Below are positions 13,101 through 25,800 of a stretch of DNA of 64,000 bases, one piece after another; positions within the stretch are counted from its first letter, which is position 1; every line of letters starts with the position of its first letter. The notes beneath the pieces are model-generated. The model worked only from the letters and a program-made list of their open reading frames with translations. It ran no database searches and was not told the DNA's origin. A program made the position numbers and the translations under genes. Source of the DNA: Paraescarpia echinospica (lineage: Eukaryota; Annelida; Polychaeta; Sabellida; Siboglinidae); the NCBI GenBank assembly GCA_020002185.1, contig CM034542.1, positions 54,901,858 through 54,965,857 on the forward strand, given 5' to 3'.

Positions 13101-16100
13101 ATACCATACGTCAGACTGAGCTAGTAGTGTTGATACCATATGCCAGACTGAGCTAGTAGTGTTGATACCATACGCCAGACTGAGCTAGTAGTGTTGATAC
13201 CATATGCCAGGCTGAGCTAGTAGTGTTGATACCATACGCCAGGCTGAGCTAGTAGTGTTTATACCATACGTCAGGCTGAGCTAGTAGTGTTGATACCATA
13301 TGCCAGGCGGAGCTAGTAGTGTTGATACCATATGCCAGACTGAGGTAGTAGTGTTGATACCATAAGCCAGGCTGAGCTAGTAGTGTTGATACCATACACC
13401 AGACTGAGCTAGTAGTGTTGATACCATATGCCAGACTGAGCTAGTAGTGTTGATACCATATGCCAGACTGAGCTAGTAGTGTTGATACCATACGCCAGAC
13501 TGAGCTAGTAGTGTTGATACCATATGCCAGACTGAGCTAGTAGTGTTGATACCATACACCAGGCTGAGCTAGTAGTGTTGATACCATACACCAGGCTGAG
13601 CTAGTAGTGTTGATACCATATGCCAGGCTGAGCTAGTAGTGTTGATACCATATGCCAGACTGAGCTAGTAGTGTTGATACCATACGACAGACTGAGCTAG
13701 TAGTGTTGATACCATACCCCAGACTGAGCTAGTAGTGTTGATACCATACGCCAGGCTGAGTTAGTAGTGTTGATACCATACGCCAGGCTGAGCTAGTAGT
13801 GTTGATACCATATGCCAGGCTGAGCTAGTAGTGTTGATACCATATGCCAGGCTGAGCTAGTAGTGTTGATACCATACACCAGGCTGAGCTAGTAGTGTTG
13901 ATACCATACACCAGGCTGAGCTAGTAGTGTTGATACCATACACCAGGCTGAGCTAGTAGTGTTGATAACATATGCCAGGCTGAGCTACTAGTGTTGATAC
14001 AATATGCCAGGCTGAGCTAATAATGTTGATACCATATGCCAGGCTGAGCTAGTAGTGTTGATACCATACACCAGACTGAGCTAGTAGTGTTGATACCATA
14101 CACCAGACTGAGCTAGTAGTGTTGATACCATATGCCAGACTGAGCTAGTAGTGTTGATACCATACGCCAGACTGAGCTAATAGTGTTGATACCATACGTC
14201 AGGCTGAGCTAGTAGTGTTGATACCATACGCCAGACTGAGCTAGTAGTGTTGAGTGTAAAAAGTAATATAGAAAATATCACATGAAATGTTGTCACAGAG
14301 TAACTTGTGTCCATGGTGTTTGTTATTGCACTTGTAAATGTGAAGTTAATCCTCAGCCAAATCTTCAAAAGTCAACAATCATTCAATACAAAATGCTACT
14401 GGACGTAAACATTGCCTGTTACTTCCTGTTAATAATGGAGCAATATGACTTAATTGCACAATCACTGGAGGTAAACTTTGCCCATTCATTTATCATTAAC
14501 AAGGGAGCAATTTTTTTTTATTTACAAAAGAATGATTTTATTGTCTTGATGATGATAAGCATTATATAACACATATCACTGAGCATATATCACCAAGGAC
14601 AATAGAAAGAAGCAATCTTGCTTATAATCCCTTATTTAAGTAAATGTATTAATTTATAATGCAGTGGTGCAAGAATAGTAGAACATGTGCAGGCTAGTAA
14701 CATGTGCAGGCTAGTAACATGTGCAGGCTAGTAACATGTAGTAGTGGAATATGAACGTAATTGTATTACCATTTTGTGTCCAAGTAAACTTTGCCCATCA
14801 TTTACCATTGATAAAGGAGCAGTAGACTTTAATGCCCTATCAAAGGTGGTAACCTTTGCCTATCACTTACCATTGATGAGGGAGCAATAGACACTCCTCA
14901 GTTCGTCAGGCAGTAGTTCGTCCCTGAGACATAAGAATGCTTCCTCTATCGTCAGGTAGCATAGATCCTCAGTGATCACTTGGATGGCGAAACTGTTACG
15001 TCCCTGCAAGCAACCATCATCTAGTTTGTTAAACTTCACATAACAGATCAGTGTACCCTATTATATACAATGCACTGTTCTTGATACATCTGTGAAATTA
15101 TATTGATAGATAGTAATAATAAATATACATTAAAATAAGATTTTTCTGAATATATTATACTATCCTATTGCTAGGGAAACCAAATATAAACATTGGCAAC
15201 TTATTTGAACAAATATGTGCAGATCTGTTGACCTATAATCACTGTGTTTTAGTTCTAAAATGAAGGCATTTTAATTACATATTTTCTAAGAACACATTTT
15301 TAGAGGAAAAAATTTCCCCAAAACAACGTCCTACTCACAGCACACAGGTGTCCAAATAGATCCAGTTGGTGTGTGAGGAAGAGATACTCCTCATCAGCAC
15401 TGTGGTCTCTCTACAACAGCAGGCATGGATGAAGGACTCCTTGACACACATGTAGGCATGAAGGGATGTATCTGAACAACATGCAGTAATGTACTGCCAC
15501 TTGAACAAAGTCTAGTAACAAACTCATCAACTTGGATAGATGCAGTAATGAATGGCCACCTCAACTTAAACAGATGCAGTAATGTATCACCATCTCAACT
15601 TGGACAGATGCAGTAATGTATCACCATCTCAACTTGGATAGGTGCAGTAATGTTCCACCATCTCAACTTGGACAGATGCAGTAATGTATCAACATCTCAA
15701 CTTGGACAGATGCAGTAATGTATCAACATCTCAACTTGGACAGATGCAGTAATGTATCACCATCTCAACTTGGATAGGTGCAGTAATGTTCCACCATCTC
15801 AACTTGGACAGATGCAGTAATGTATCAACATCTCAACTTGGACAGATGCATGGACAGATGCAGTAATGTATCAACATCTCAACTTGGACAGATGCAGTAA
15901 TGTATCAACATCTCAACTTGGACAGATGCAGTAATGTATCACCACCTCAACTTGGATAGGTGCAGTAATGTTCCACCATCTCAACTTGGATAGGTGCAGT
16001 AATGTTCCACCATCTCAACTTGGACAGATGCAGTAATGTATCAACATCTCAACTTGGACAGATGCAGTAATGTATCAACATCTCAACTTAAACAGATGCA

Positions 16101-19100
16101 GTAATGTATCAACATCTCAACTTGGACAGATGCAGTAATGTATCAACATCTCAACTTGGACAGATGCAGTAATGTATCACCACCTCAACTTGGACAGATG
16201 CAGTAATGTATCACCATCTCAACTTGGATAGGTGCAGTAATGTTCCACCATCTCAACTTGGACAGATGCAGTAATGTATCAACATCTCAACTTGGACAGA
16301 TGCAGTAATGTATCAACATCTCAACTTGGACAGATGCAGTAATGTATCACCACCTCAACTTGGATAGGTGCAGTAATGAACCGCCACCTTAACTTCAATA
16401 AGATGCAGTAACATATCACCTCAACTTGAACGAGAAGCAGTAACATAGCACCACCTCAAATAAAAAAAATATATATTGTAACTCATTACAACACATACAA
16501 TACAAATCAAATTAAGACAAATTATATGTAATAACATAATGAGCACAACAAGGGAAGAACATTAAATAATGTTATACTCCCCTACCTCAACTTGAACAAG
16601 ATGCAGTAATAAACCACCACCTCAACTTAAACAAGATGCAGTAACATATCACCACCTCAACTTGAACAAGATGCAGTAATAAACCACCACCTCAACTTAA
16701 ACAAGATGCAGTAACATATCACCACCTCAACTTGAACAAGATGCAGTAATATACCACCACCTCAACTTAAACAAGATGCAGTAACATATCACCACCTCAA
16801 CTTGAACTAGATGCAGTAATATACCACCACCTCAACTTAAACAAGATGCAGTAACATATCACCACCTCAACTTGAACTAGATGCAGTAATATACCACCAC
16901 CTCAACTTAAACAAGATGCAGTAACATATACCAACTCAACTTGAACTAGATGCAGTAATAAACCACCACCTCAACTTAAACAAGATGCAGTAACATATCA
17001 CCACCTCAACTTGAACTAGATGCAGTAATATACCACCACCTCAACTTAAACAAGATGCAGTAACATATCACCACCTCAACTTAAACAAGATGCAGTAATA
17101 TACCACCACCTCAACTTAAACAAGATGCAGTAACATATCACCACCTCAACTTTAACTAGATGCAGTAATATACCACCACCTCAACTTAAACAAGATGCAG
17201 TAACATAACACCACCTCAACTTGAAGATGCAGTAATAAACCACCACCTCAACTTAAACAAGATGCAGTAACATATCACCATCTCAACTTGAACTAGATGC
17301 AGTAATATACCACCACCTCAACTTAAACAAGATGCAGTAACATATCACCACCTCAACTTAAACAAGATGCAGTAATATACCACCACCTCAACTTAAACAA
17401 GATGCAGTAACATATCACCACCTCAACTTTAACTAGATGCCGTAATATACCACCACCTCAACTTAAACAAGATGCAGTAACATAACACCACCTCAACTTG
17501 AACAAGATGCAGTAATAAACCACCACCTCAACTTAAACAAGATGCAGTAACATATCACCATCTCAACTTGAACAAGATGCAGTAATATACCACCACCTCA
17601 ACTTAAACAAGATGCAGTAACATATCACCACCTCAACTTGAACTAGATGCAGTAACATATCACCATCTCAACTTGAACTAGATGCAGTAACATATCACCA
17701 CCTCAACTTGAACAAGATGCAGTAACGTACCACCACTTTTTTTTTAAAGATGCAGTAACGTACCACCAGCTTTGAACAAGATGCAGTAACGTACCACCAC
17801 CTTTGAACAAGATGCAGTAATGTACCGCCACCTCAATTTAAAAGGTGGCACTGACCGAAAACATTCGCTCATTATCAGTTTCTGACTTGCCAGCCGTACG
17901 CACATCTCGGACGAACTCGTGCAGAGAGACCCAGTGATGCCGGTTGTCTGTCGACACATACACGACTCCAGGTGTGCGATGGATCTTCTCCCCCAGCTCG
18001 GTGTGATACACACAGTTCTACAGGCACAAGGAGAAAACATCAGATACAGGTGACAAACATTGGCTACTGTGAACACACAAAGTAAACCGTACTCTAGGAC
18101 GATTCTGATCACAGGACACCCTTGGTTCCTCAATAATCACATCTTCCTCAGCATCTAGTATAAAGAGATCATGGTTTCCAGGTCCAATAGTCAGTGTTAA
18201 TGGAGCTTCATAGTCATATAGTATTGCTTGGGTAGACCAGAATTTGATTTTTAAATGGTGGCTACTGCAACTCTCTGGAACACTCTGCCTAATTACATTA
18301 AATCTTCAGGCACTCTTGGCAGTTTTAAATGTCAACTAAAAACGCATTTACTTAGAATATCATTGTAGACAAATGGTAGAAGCTTGTTTGTGACTTTCCT
18401 CAGTGATCCAGTTGATTTATTTATATTAGTAATGTTTTAGAACTTTCTATTTATTTATTTGATTTTATACTGCTATATTTTAGTGATTAATTTATGCATT
18501 ATAATTGATTAGTTATGTTATATGGTACTGTGTTTATTTTAAGTTAACGTCTTACTACCATATTCCATTTATTTTGTTGCCTTTTACTTAATTAATTTAA
18601 TAATAAGTTTATTACTATTGTATGCACAATTATTAGTTTAAATTACTGTCTTAGTAACTAATATTTTAGTTTAATGATCATGACGCATGATGTATTGTAA
18701 AGTACCACGAACAATTGTGGATCTGGGGCTATAACAAATTAAATATATTATTATTATTATCTAGCTTGTATTACTGATGCAGGTACACTGTTCCACGTTT
18801 TAGTGCTCCATATTTTGATTTTGATTTTGTAGGAGTTGTAACTGTTTGACATCACAAGATTGCAAGCACACCTGGATTGCTGTTCAAAGGACGATTTTAT
18901 TTATTTATATTATATACATTTCTGTGAGTTTTTTTTATGTTTTTATGAACTGACATTTTATTTGATATGCTGAGCCAGTGATTACTCATGCGTGACAACA
19001 ATCCGCGACATTACCAACAAGCTTGCGGAACCAATGTGCAGATCTGCCGTCACGCTTCAGTGACTGTTGTCCACTATGACCACACCTGACCAAGCTTGCT

Positions 19101-22100
19101 ACACATACACAGCTTGGCATCTATATCAACTGGCCCAAGAGACACATCCCAATCCTTCACTCTTGAATGCCAGTGCTTGGAACATTTTATGTGAAATTGG
19201 CATTGCGTCAAGACAACCAAGGAAGTGTGGATGTCGAGGTCAAAGTAATCAACTATCTCCACAGTGATCGGTCATCGACCACCCAGTAACTATGTGCGAA
19301 CATCTTTACAAGTACATGACAACTGGATTTCCGTGACTCTTTCCCCAAATCCACTATGCTGTCCGATTACACAAGCCTCCTTATGCCTTATCAATTCAAG
19401 ATCTGTTTGCAAGAAAACTACCGACATTTTAGATCACATCCACATACACGATCTTGACGATGTGGCCATTACCGAAACCTGGCTTTCTAACAAAGACTCT
19501 GACCTCCCAGTAACCAGAGTTCTCACACCACCTGGATATAAACTCATTCACCATCCAAGATCCATTCGTTGTCGTGGCGGCATTGCGATACTGCATAAAC
19601 ACAACAGCAGTGAAAACATTCAATGCATTCGGTCCTTCGAAATGATGAGCACTAAATTAACATCACATGGGAAAAGCATAATCTTGTTTGTCGTCTATCG
19701 CCCACCACCTACTAAGAAGTCGATTTCTTCAATGACTTTGCAAGTATTCTTGACACATATGCGACACTGCCTGATGAACTTGTTATAGTTGGCGATTTAA
19801 ATTGTCACTTTCACGTTAATACCAATGTTCACATGAAACGTTTCCGTGACATGATGCACTGCCACGACATGACGCAGTATGTCAAACAACATATCAAGAA
19901 GGCCCCATTTTAGACCTTGTGATAGCCCTTACTAACTCCTGTGTGGCCGACATGGTGGTCGCCGAGCTTATTTCTGATCACCACACTGTGCACTGCTGTC
20001 TTGCAATGTGCAAGCCTACATTTCGGAGAGAAAAGAAGACTTACCGCAAGATAAACGCGATCAATCTGACATCGTTCTCGTCAGATATTGAGAACTCCAA
20101 ATTACATACAAAGCGTGAACAATCATTAGACGACATTGTAGCTCAATACAACAAAGTCCTGAGCAAGCTGCTTGACAAACACGCACCACTGAAGATGAAA
20201 TGGCTCACCTTCCAACCTGATGCGTGGGTCAATGACGAAATTCTATCAGCCAGGAAGGAGGGGCGTCGGATGGAGCAAAGATGGAGATTGTATAGTTTGA
20301 CCATCAACAGAGAAATCAACCAGAGAGAACGTGATGAACGTGAAGAGTGAAGATGTTGTACACTGGCAGATCCACATTTTTTGCCAACAAAAAGGCTGGC
20401 AACCCAAAAATTGTGTACCGGATAGTTGGTTCTCTGCTGCATACAAAACACCTGCTAGCACTAAGCGACAACCATCTCGGACAATTGCTTGACAATTTCA
20501 GCAATTATTTCACCGACAAAATTGACATTATCAGACGCAATCTTGATACCCATGACAAACACACATCGCTATGCCCAGACGAGCCCTGAGTTATCTATCA
20601 TCATTCCTGCCTACCACAACACAAGAGATCACCAAATTGGTTAGCAAGTCGGCTTGTAAATCCGACATATCCACTTTAGCACCAGTCATCACCGACATTG
20701 TGAACTTATTGATTATGACACGAGTCTTTCCTTCCGCTTTTAAAAGGGCTATCGTAACTCCTCCTCAGAAGAAAGTGACACTGAACCCAAGTGATCTAAA
20801 GAACTATCGCCCAGTGTCGAACTTGTCTTTTGTGTCAAAAATCGCAGAGAAGGTCGTTGCTGCCCGTTTCTCCAAACATCTATCTGACAATGAACTCTAT
20901 GAGCAAATGCAATCTGCTTAGCGTTCGCACCACAGCACTGAGACTGCACTGCTGAGAGTATGCAATGATCTGCTTTGTATATTGGATGAACGCAAGGCTG
21001 CCATACTTGTGCTACTAGATCTCTCAGCAGCATTTAATACAATCGACCACGGAATCATGTTATATCGCCTCAGAGATCGTTTTGGAATAACTGGAACATC
21101 TCTTGCTTGGTTTGATTCGTATTTGGCCAACTGACGTCAGAGTATTCAAGTGTATGGAAGAGAATCAGCAGAAAGTCCAGTGACATTCGGAGTCCAGCAA
21201 GGTTCTGTTCTCGGCCCGCTCATGTTCATTTGTTACACGGACGTCGGCACGGAATCAACATGCATCTATATGCTGATGACACCCAACTCTATATCGCCTT
21301 CAGTCCTCTCTCAGAGAAAGACACAACCCAGGCTGTGAAGCACATACAAGCAGGTGTCACTGAAATACAAGCTTGGATGCGCATGAATAAACTCAAACTC
21401 TATGCTGACAAAACAGAGGCTATTGTGATATGTTCACCGCACATCAAGAACAAACTTTCTACGCCACACATAGAACTTGCCAATAACTTTGTGCCTATTT
21501 CCACTGTGGCCAGGAACAATGGTGTTTTTTTTCGATGATGCCCTAAACATGAACAGCCATGTACAGTATGTGTGTCGTGTAGCATATTTCTATCTACACA
21601 CTATTCGAAGAATTCAAAATCTTCTAGATCGGAAAACAACATAGATGATGGTGCATACCTACATGACGTCTCGTCTTGACAATAGAAATGGCCAGCTGTA
21701 TGGGATTTCTGACCATCTCCTCACCAGATTCCAGAGAGTGTCCCACTCGCACGTTACACTCCACCGACACTCACCTGCTGGAGGTCCCACGCTGCAAGCT
21801 TTGTACTCAAGGTGACAAAGCTTTTTCACGCACAGTGCCACGCCTCTGGAACAATTTGCCCCCGTCATGCGAGCTACAGACTGCCTCAACGTGTTGAAGA
21901 AGCAACTGAAGACACTTCTTTTTAAACATGCTTTTTCTCTTTAAATGATATGTGTGGGCTGTGACAACCTTTGAACATTTTAGTTTCTACCTTTAATTAT
22001 TATACTCTCTTAACTTGTCATTTTTTAATTAGTATTAATTGTTTTTCTTATTATTATCCTTATCTATTTACGATTTATATATATTTTAATGCTTTTATTT

Positions 22101-22849
22101 ATTTTATTCAATAATCCTAATAGCTACACGCCATTTTTTAGGATTGTAATGCGCCTCTGATTGGTAGTAACTGCCAGGTTTATGGCGCAGAGAAATGCAG
22201 TAAAATTATTATTATTATTATTTGGTATGCTGATGTGGGTAGCTTCAGTTGTTTTAATCTTTTTATAAAATAAGAAAAAAATTATGATAAGTCCCTCAAA
22301 CCAGAAAGTCCTTGTGACTCTTCTCTGAACGTTTTATATTGCTATTTTATTCTTCAACTTATATGGATATCATGCTGCTGTGGCATATTTTAAGTGAAAT
22401 CTAAGATGCATACAAACACAGGGCAAGAGTTGGGGATTCAGATAGTAATGCACCCAAACACAAATTACGTTGTAAAGAACAAACATGATGCAACCACCAT
22501 TGTTCCAGCATAGTATTTAGACTGTTTTGTCTCTCTTCTGTGTAGAATTGATTGATATAAATCTAACCAAGCCTACCTTCTGACCCTGCATCAGCCAGGC
22601 CTTAGTGATGTAGGTCTGGTTGTCAGAGATAGATACACCATCACAAATACACAGCACACTCAGCAGGTCAAGGTAGCTGTAGTTCTAGGAAGAAAAACAC
22701 ACAGCTTTATAGAAACAGTTAAATACAGTAGATTAGTTGGCAGAGAACCCAGTTTGGTATATCTGTTGTGAATCTGTTGTGAATCTGTTGTGAATCACTG
22801 ACATTGTGGATATTAAAGGTTCATGTTAGTTTCTAATTTATTAACACAA

Positions 22850-22891
<42 letters not shown>

Positions 22892-25800
22892 TTTTTAATA
22901 ATATAATAAACTTGTACTGCCCATGGAATAGCATTTAATATACTCGAAACAGTGTTTATAATTTGAGTTGTGCTCGTGAAATGTTCAAACCTACTACAGG
23001 TGTATTTTCACATATTAAACAGGTGGCACTGACTGCAGATTCACCTGTCCCACACCACAATTACCTTTGATACTCATGGTTGCCACACAACACAAACCAC
23101 ACATCAGGTGAGACACACCAGGGTCAGCAAACGTTCTGCTAAAATAATTATCACCGTTGGCTGAGTCTGGGTAACAAAAAAAGACAAGGTTCCTTTAAGA
23201 GCATTAGCAAGAGACAAGAAGTGATGATTGCAATGGATGTAATGGATGTATTACCTTCTTCTGTCTCAGCAGGTCTATGAAGTTATCAATGTGTTTGTGG
23301 GTGATGCGGTCTACTATCTTCCTGTTGTCTTTCACTAGTTGCATGACCATCTTGGCTGCATTCAGACCAATGTCTCCCTGTGAAAATACAACACAATAAT
23401 GACAAATACAATCTCTTTAGTTACAAACACACACTCACCCACCCACCCACCCACACCCCCTACACACCCACTGCTCTACCTCCCTCTCTCCCTCCCACCT
23501 GCCCACCCTCCCTCCCACCTTCCCACCCTCCCTCCCATCTGCCCACCCTCCCTCCCATCTGCCTGCCCTCCCTCCCTCCCTCCCTCCCTCCCACCCACCC
23601 ACCCACACACCCATCCTCCCTTCCTTTCCACCTACCCTCCCTCCCTACCAGCCATCCCACCCTCCCTCCCATCTGCCTGCCCTCCCTCCCTCCCTCCCAC
23701 TGCCTGCCCTCCCTCCCTCCCACCCACCCTACCTCTCTCCCACCTGCCTGCCCTCCCACAAGGAGATCATACCTAATAAGAGATACACGGCTAGAAGTGA
23801 TACCTGGTAGGAGATCTGGGTGTTGAAGAAGTTGATGTGCTTGGCGATGTAGAGTTCGTTCTTGCGACTGTTTCCCATCAGGTAAGTATAGAGGACTCCA
23901 TAGCACTTGACAAGGAGTGTAACTATGTGACTGAATCAGACAATAGAAAGGTACAATACAATGCAGGAGTGTAACTATGTAACTAAAGCAGGAGGGTAAC
24001 AATTAAATCCTGTAAGTATTTACCAAAATCCAATAGATGTTCAGTTACCAAAACAAGTGGTGCATCAAACAGACAGCAATTGATGTTGTATTTTACTGAA
24101 ATCATACAGCAGTCTATGTATAACCTGTAGCAAGATAAACATATTGCTGGAAAATAAACTGACAAAACACCTAAAAGTAGTGTGCAGATGAAACAGAAAT
24201 CTGACTTACACTGGCCACAAAACAACCTAGCTTGCTTCATTCAGAAGGGTATCGAGATATCTAAAAAATAGCATCTAAAAAATAGCTTCTATTCGTGGAT
24301 TCCTTCCTACAAGCACCTGCACTTACCGTTGGTCAGCACTGCCTCGGTATGGCATCTGCAGAAGTTTCACCAGCAGCTCGACAATCTACAAAACAGTGAA
24401 TGTTTATAGAAGCATCACTTGGTAGTTGGTAGCTCTGCTTTTCCTCCTGGTTACTCTGTACATGGGTGAGGTCAAGCTCCTGTACTGTTCGTCCTCATGG
24501 TTCCCTTGTACTTGGGAGAGGTCTAGCTTCTGTACTGTTCTTCCTCATGCTTCCTTTGTACAGGGGTGAGGTCTAGCTCCTCTACTGTTCTTCCTCATGG
24601 TTCCCTTGTACAGGTGTGAGGTCTAGCTCCTCTACTGTTCTTCCTCCTGGTTCCCTTGTACATGGGTGAGGTCTAACTCCTGTACTGTTCTTCCTCATGG
24701 TTCCCTTGTACAGGGGTGAGGTCTAACTCCTGTATTGTTCTCCCTCCTGGTTCCCTTGTACAGGGGTGAGGTCTAGCTCCTCTACTGTTCTTCCTCCTGG
24801 TTCCCTTGTACATGGGTGAGGTCTAACTCCTCTACTGTTCTTCCTCATGGTTTCCTTGTACATGGGTGAGGTCTAACTCCTGTATTGTTCTTCCTCCTGG
24901 TTCCCTTGTACATGGGTGAGATCTAACTCCTCTACTGTTCTTCCTCCTGGTTCCCTTGTACATGGGTGAGGTCTAACTCCTGTATTGTTCTCCCTCCTGG
25001 TTCCCTTGTACAGGGGTGAGGTCTAGCTCCTCTACTGTTCTTCCTCCTGGTTCCCTTGTACATGGGTGAGGTCTAACTCCTCTACTGTTCTTCCTCATGG
25101 TTCCCTTGTACATGGGTGAGGTCTAACTCCTGTATTGTTCTTCCTCCTGGTTCCCTTGTACATGGGTGAGGTCTAACTCCTGTGAGGTCTAGCTCCTCTA
25201 CTGTTCTTCCTCCTGGTTCCCTTGTACATGGGTGAGTTCTAACTCCTGTACTGTTCTTCCTCATGGTTCCCTTGTACAGGGGTGAGGTCTAACTCCTGTA
25301 TTGTTCTCCCTCCTGGTTCCCTTGTACAGGGGTGAGGTCTAGCTCCTCTACTGTTCTTCCTCCTGGTTCCCTTGTACATGGGTGAGGTCTAACTCCTCTA
25401 CTGTTCTTCCTCATGGTTCCCTTGTACATGGGTGAGGTCTAACTCCTCTATTGTTCTTCCTCCTGGTTCCCTTGTACATGGGTGAGGTCTAACTCCTGTA
25501 TTGTTCTCCCTCCTGGTTCCCTTGTACAGGGGTGAGGTCTAGCTCCTCTACTGTTATTCCTCCTGGTTCCCTTGTACATGGGTGAGTTCTAACTCCTGTA
25601 CTGTTCTTCCTCATGGTTCCCTTGTACAGGGGTGAGGTCTAACTCCTGTATTGTTCTCCCTCCTGGTTCCCTTGTACAGGGGTGAGGTCTAGCTCCTCTA
25701 CTGTTCTTCCTCCTGGTTCCCTTGTACATGGGTGAGGTCTAACTCCTCTACTGTTCTTCCTCATGGTTCCCTTGTACATGGGTGAGGTCTAACTCCTGTA

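Larger units (their letters stand above)
18970..22225 (+). mobile_element. CR1/L2-group non-LTR retrotransposon, degraded
   Basis: An apurinic-like endonuclease at about 19,264-19,900 shows LINSRSVCKKTTDILDHI and AITETWL. Reverse transcriptase blocks run from about 20,000 to 21,540: NYRPVSNLSFVSKIAEKVV, ETALLRVCNDLL, LVLLDLSAAFNTIDH, FGVQQGSVLGPLMF and, in another frame, YADDTQLY. Several stops and frameshifts break it, so it is dead. It ends with a 3' UTR and an (ATT)n tail at about 22,205-22,222. It has the opposite orientation to the host gene. The 5' boundary is approximate. Confidence 0.85.

Noticed and set aside
23380..24002. Proline-rich frame on plus and glycine-rich frame on minus
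   Set aside because: CCCT microsatellite. The real coding sequence nearby is exon 18 in another frame.
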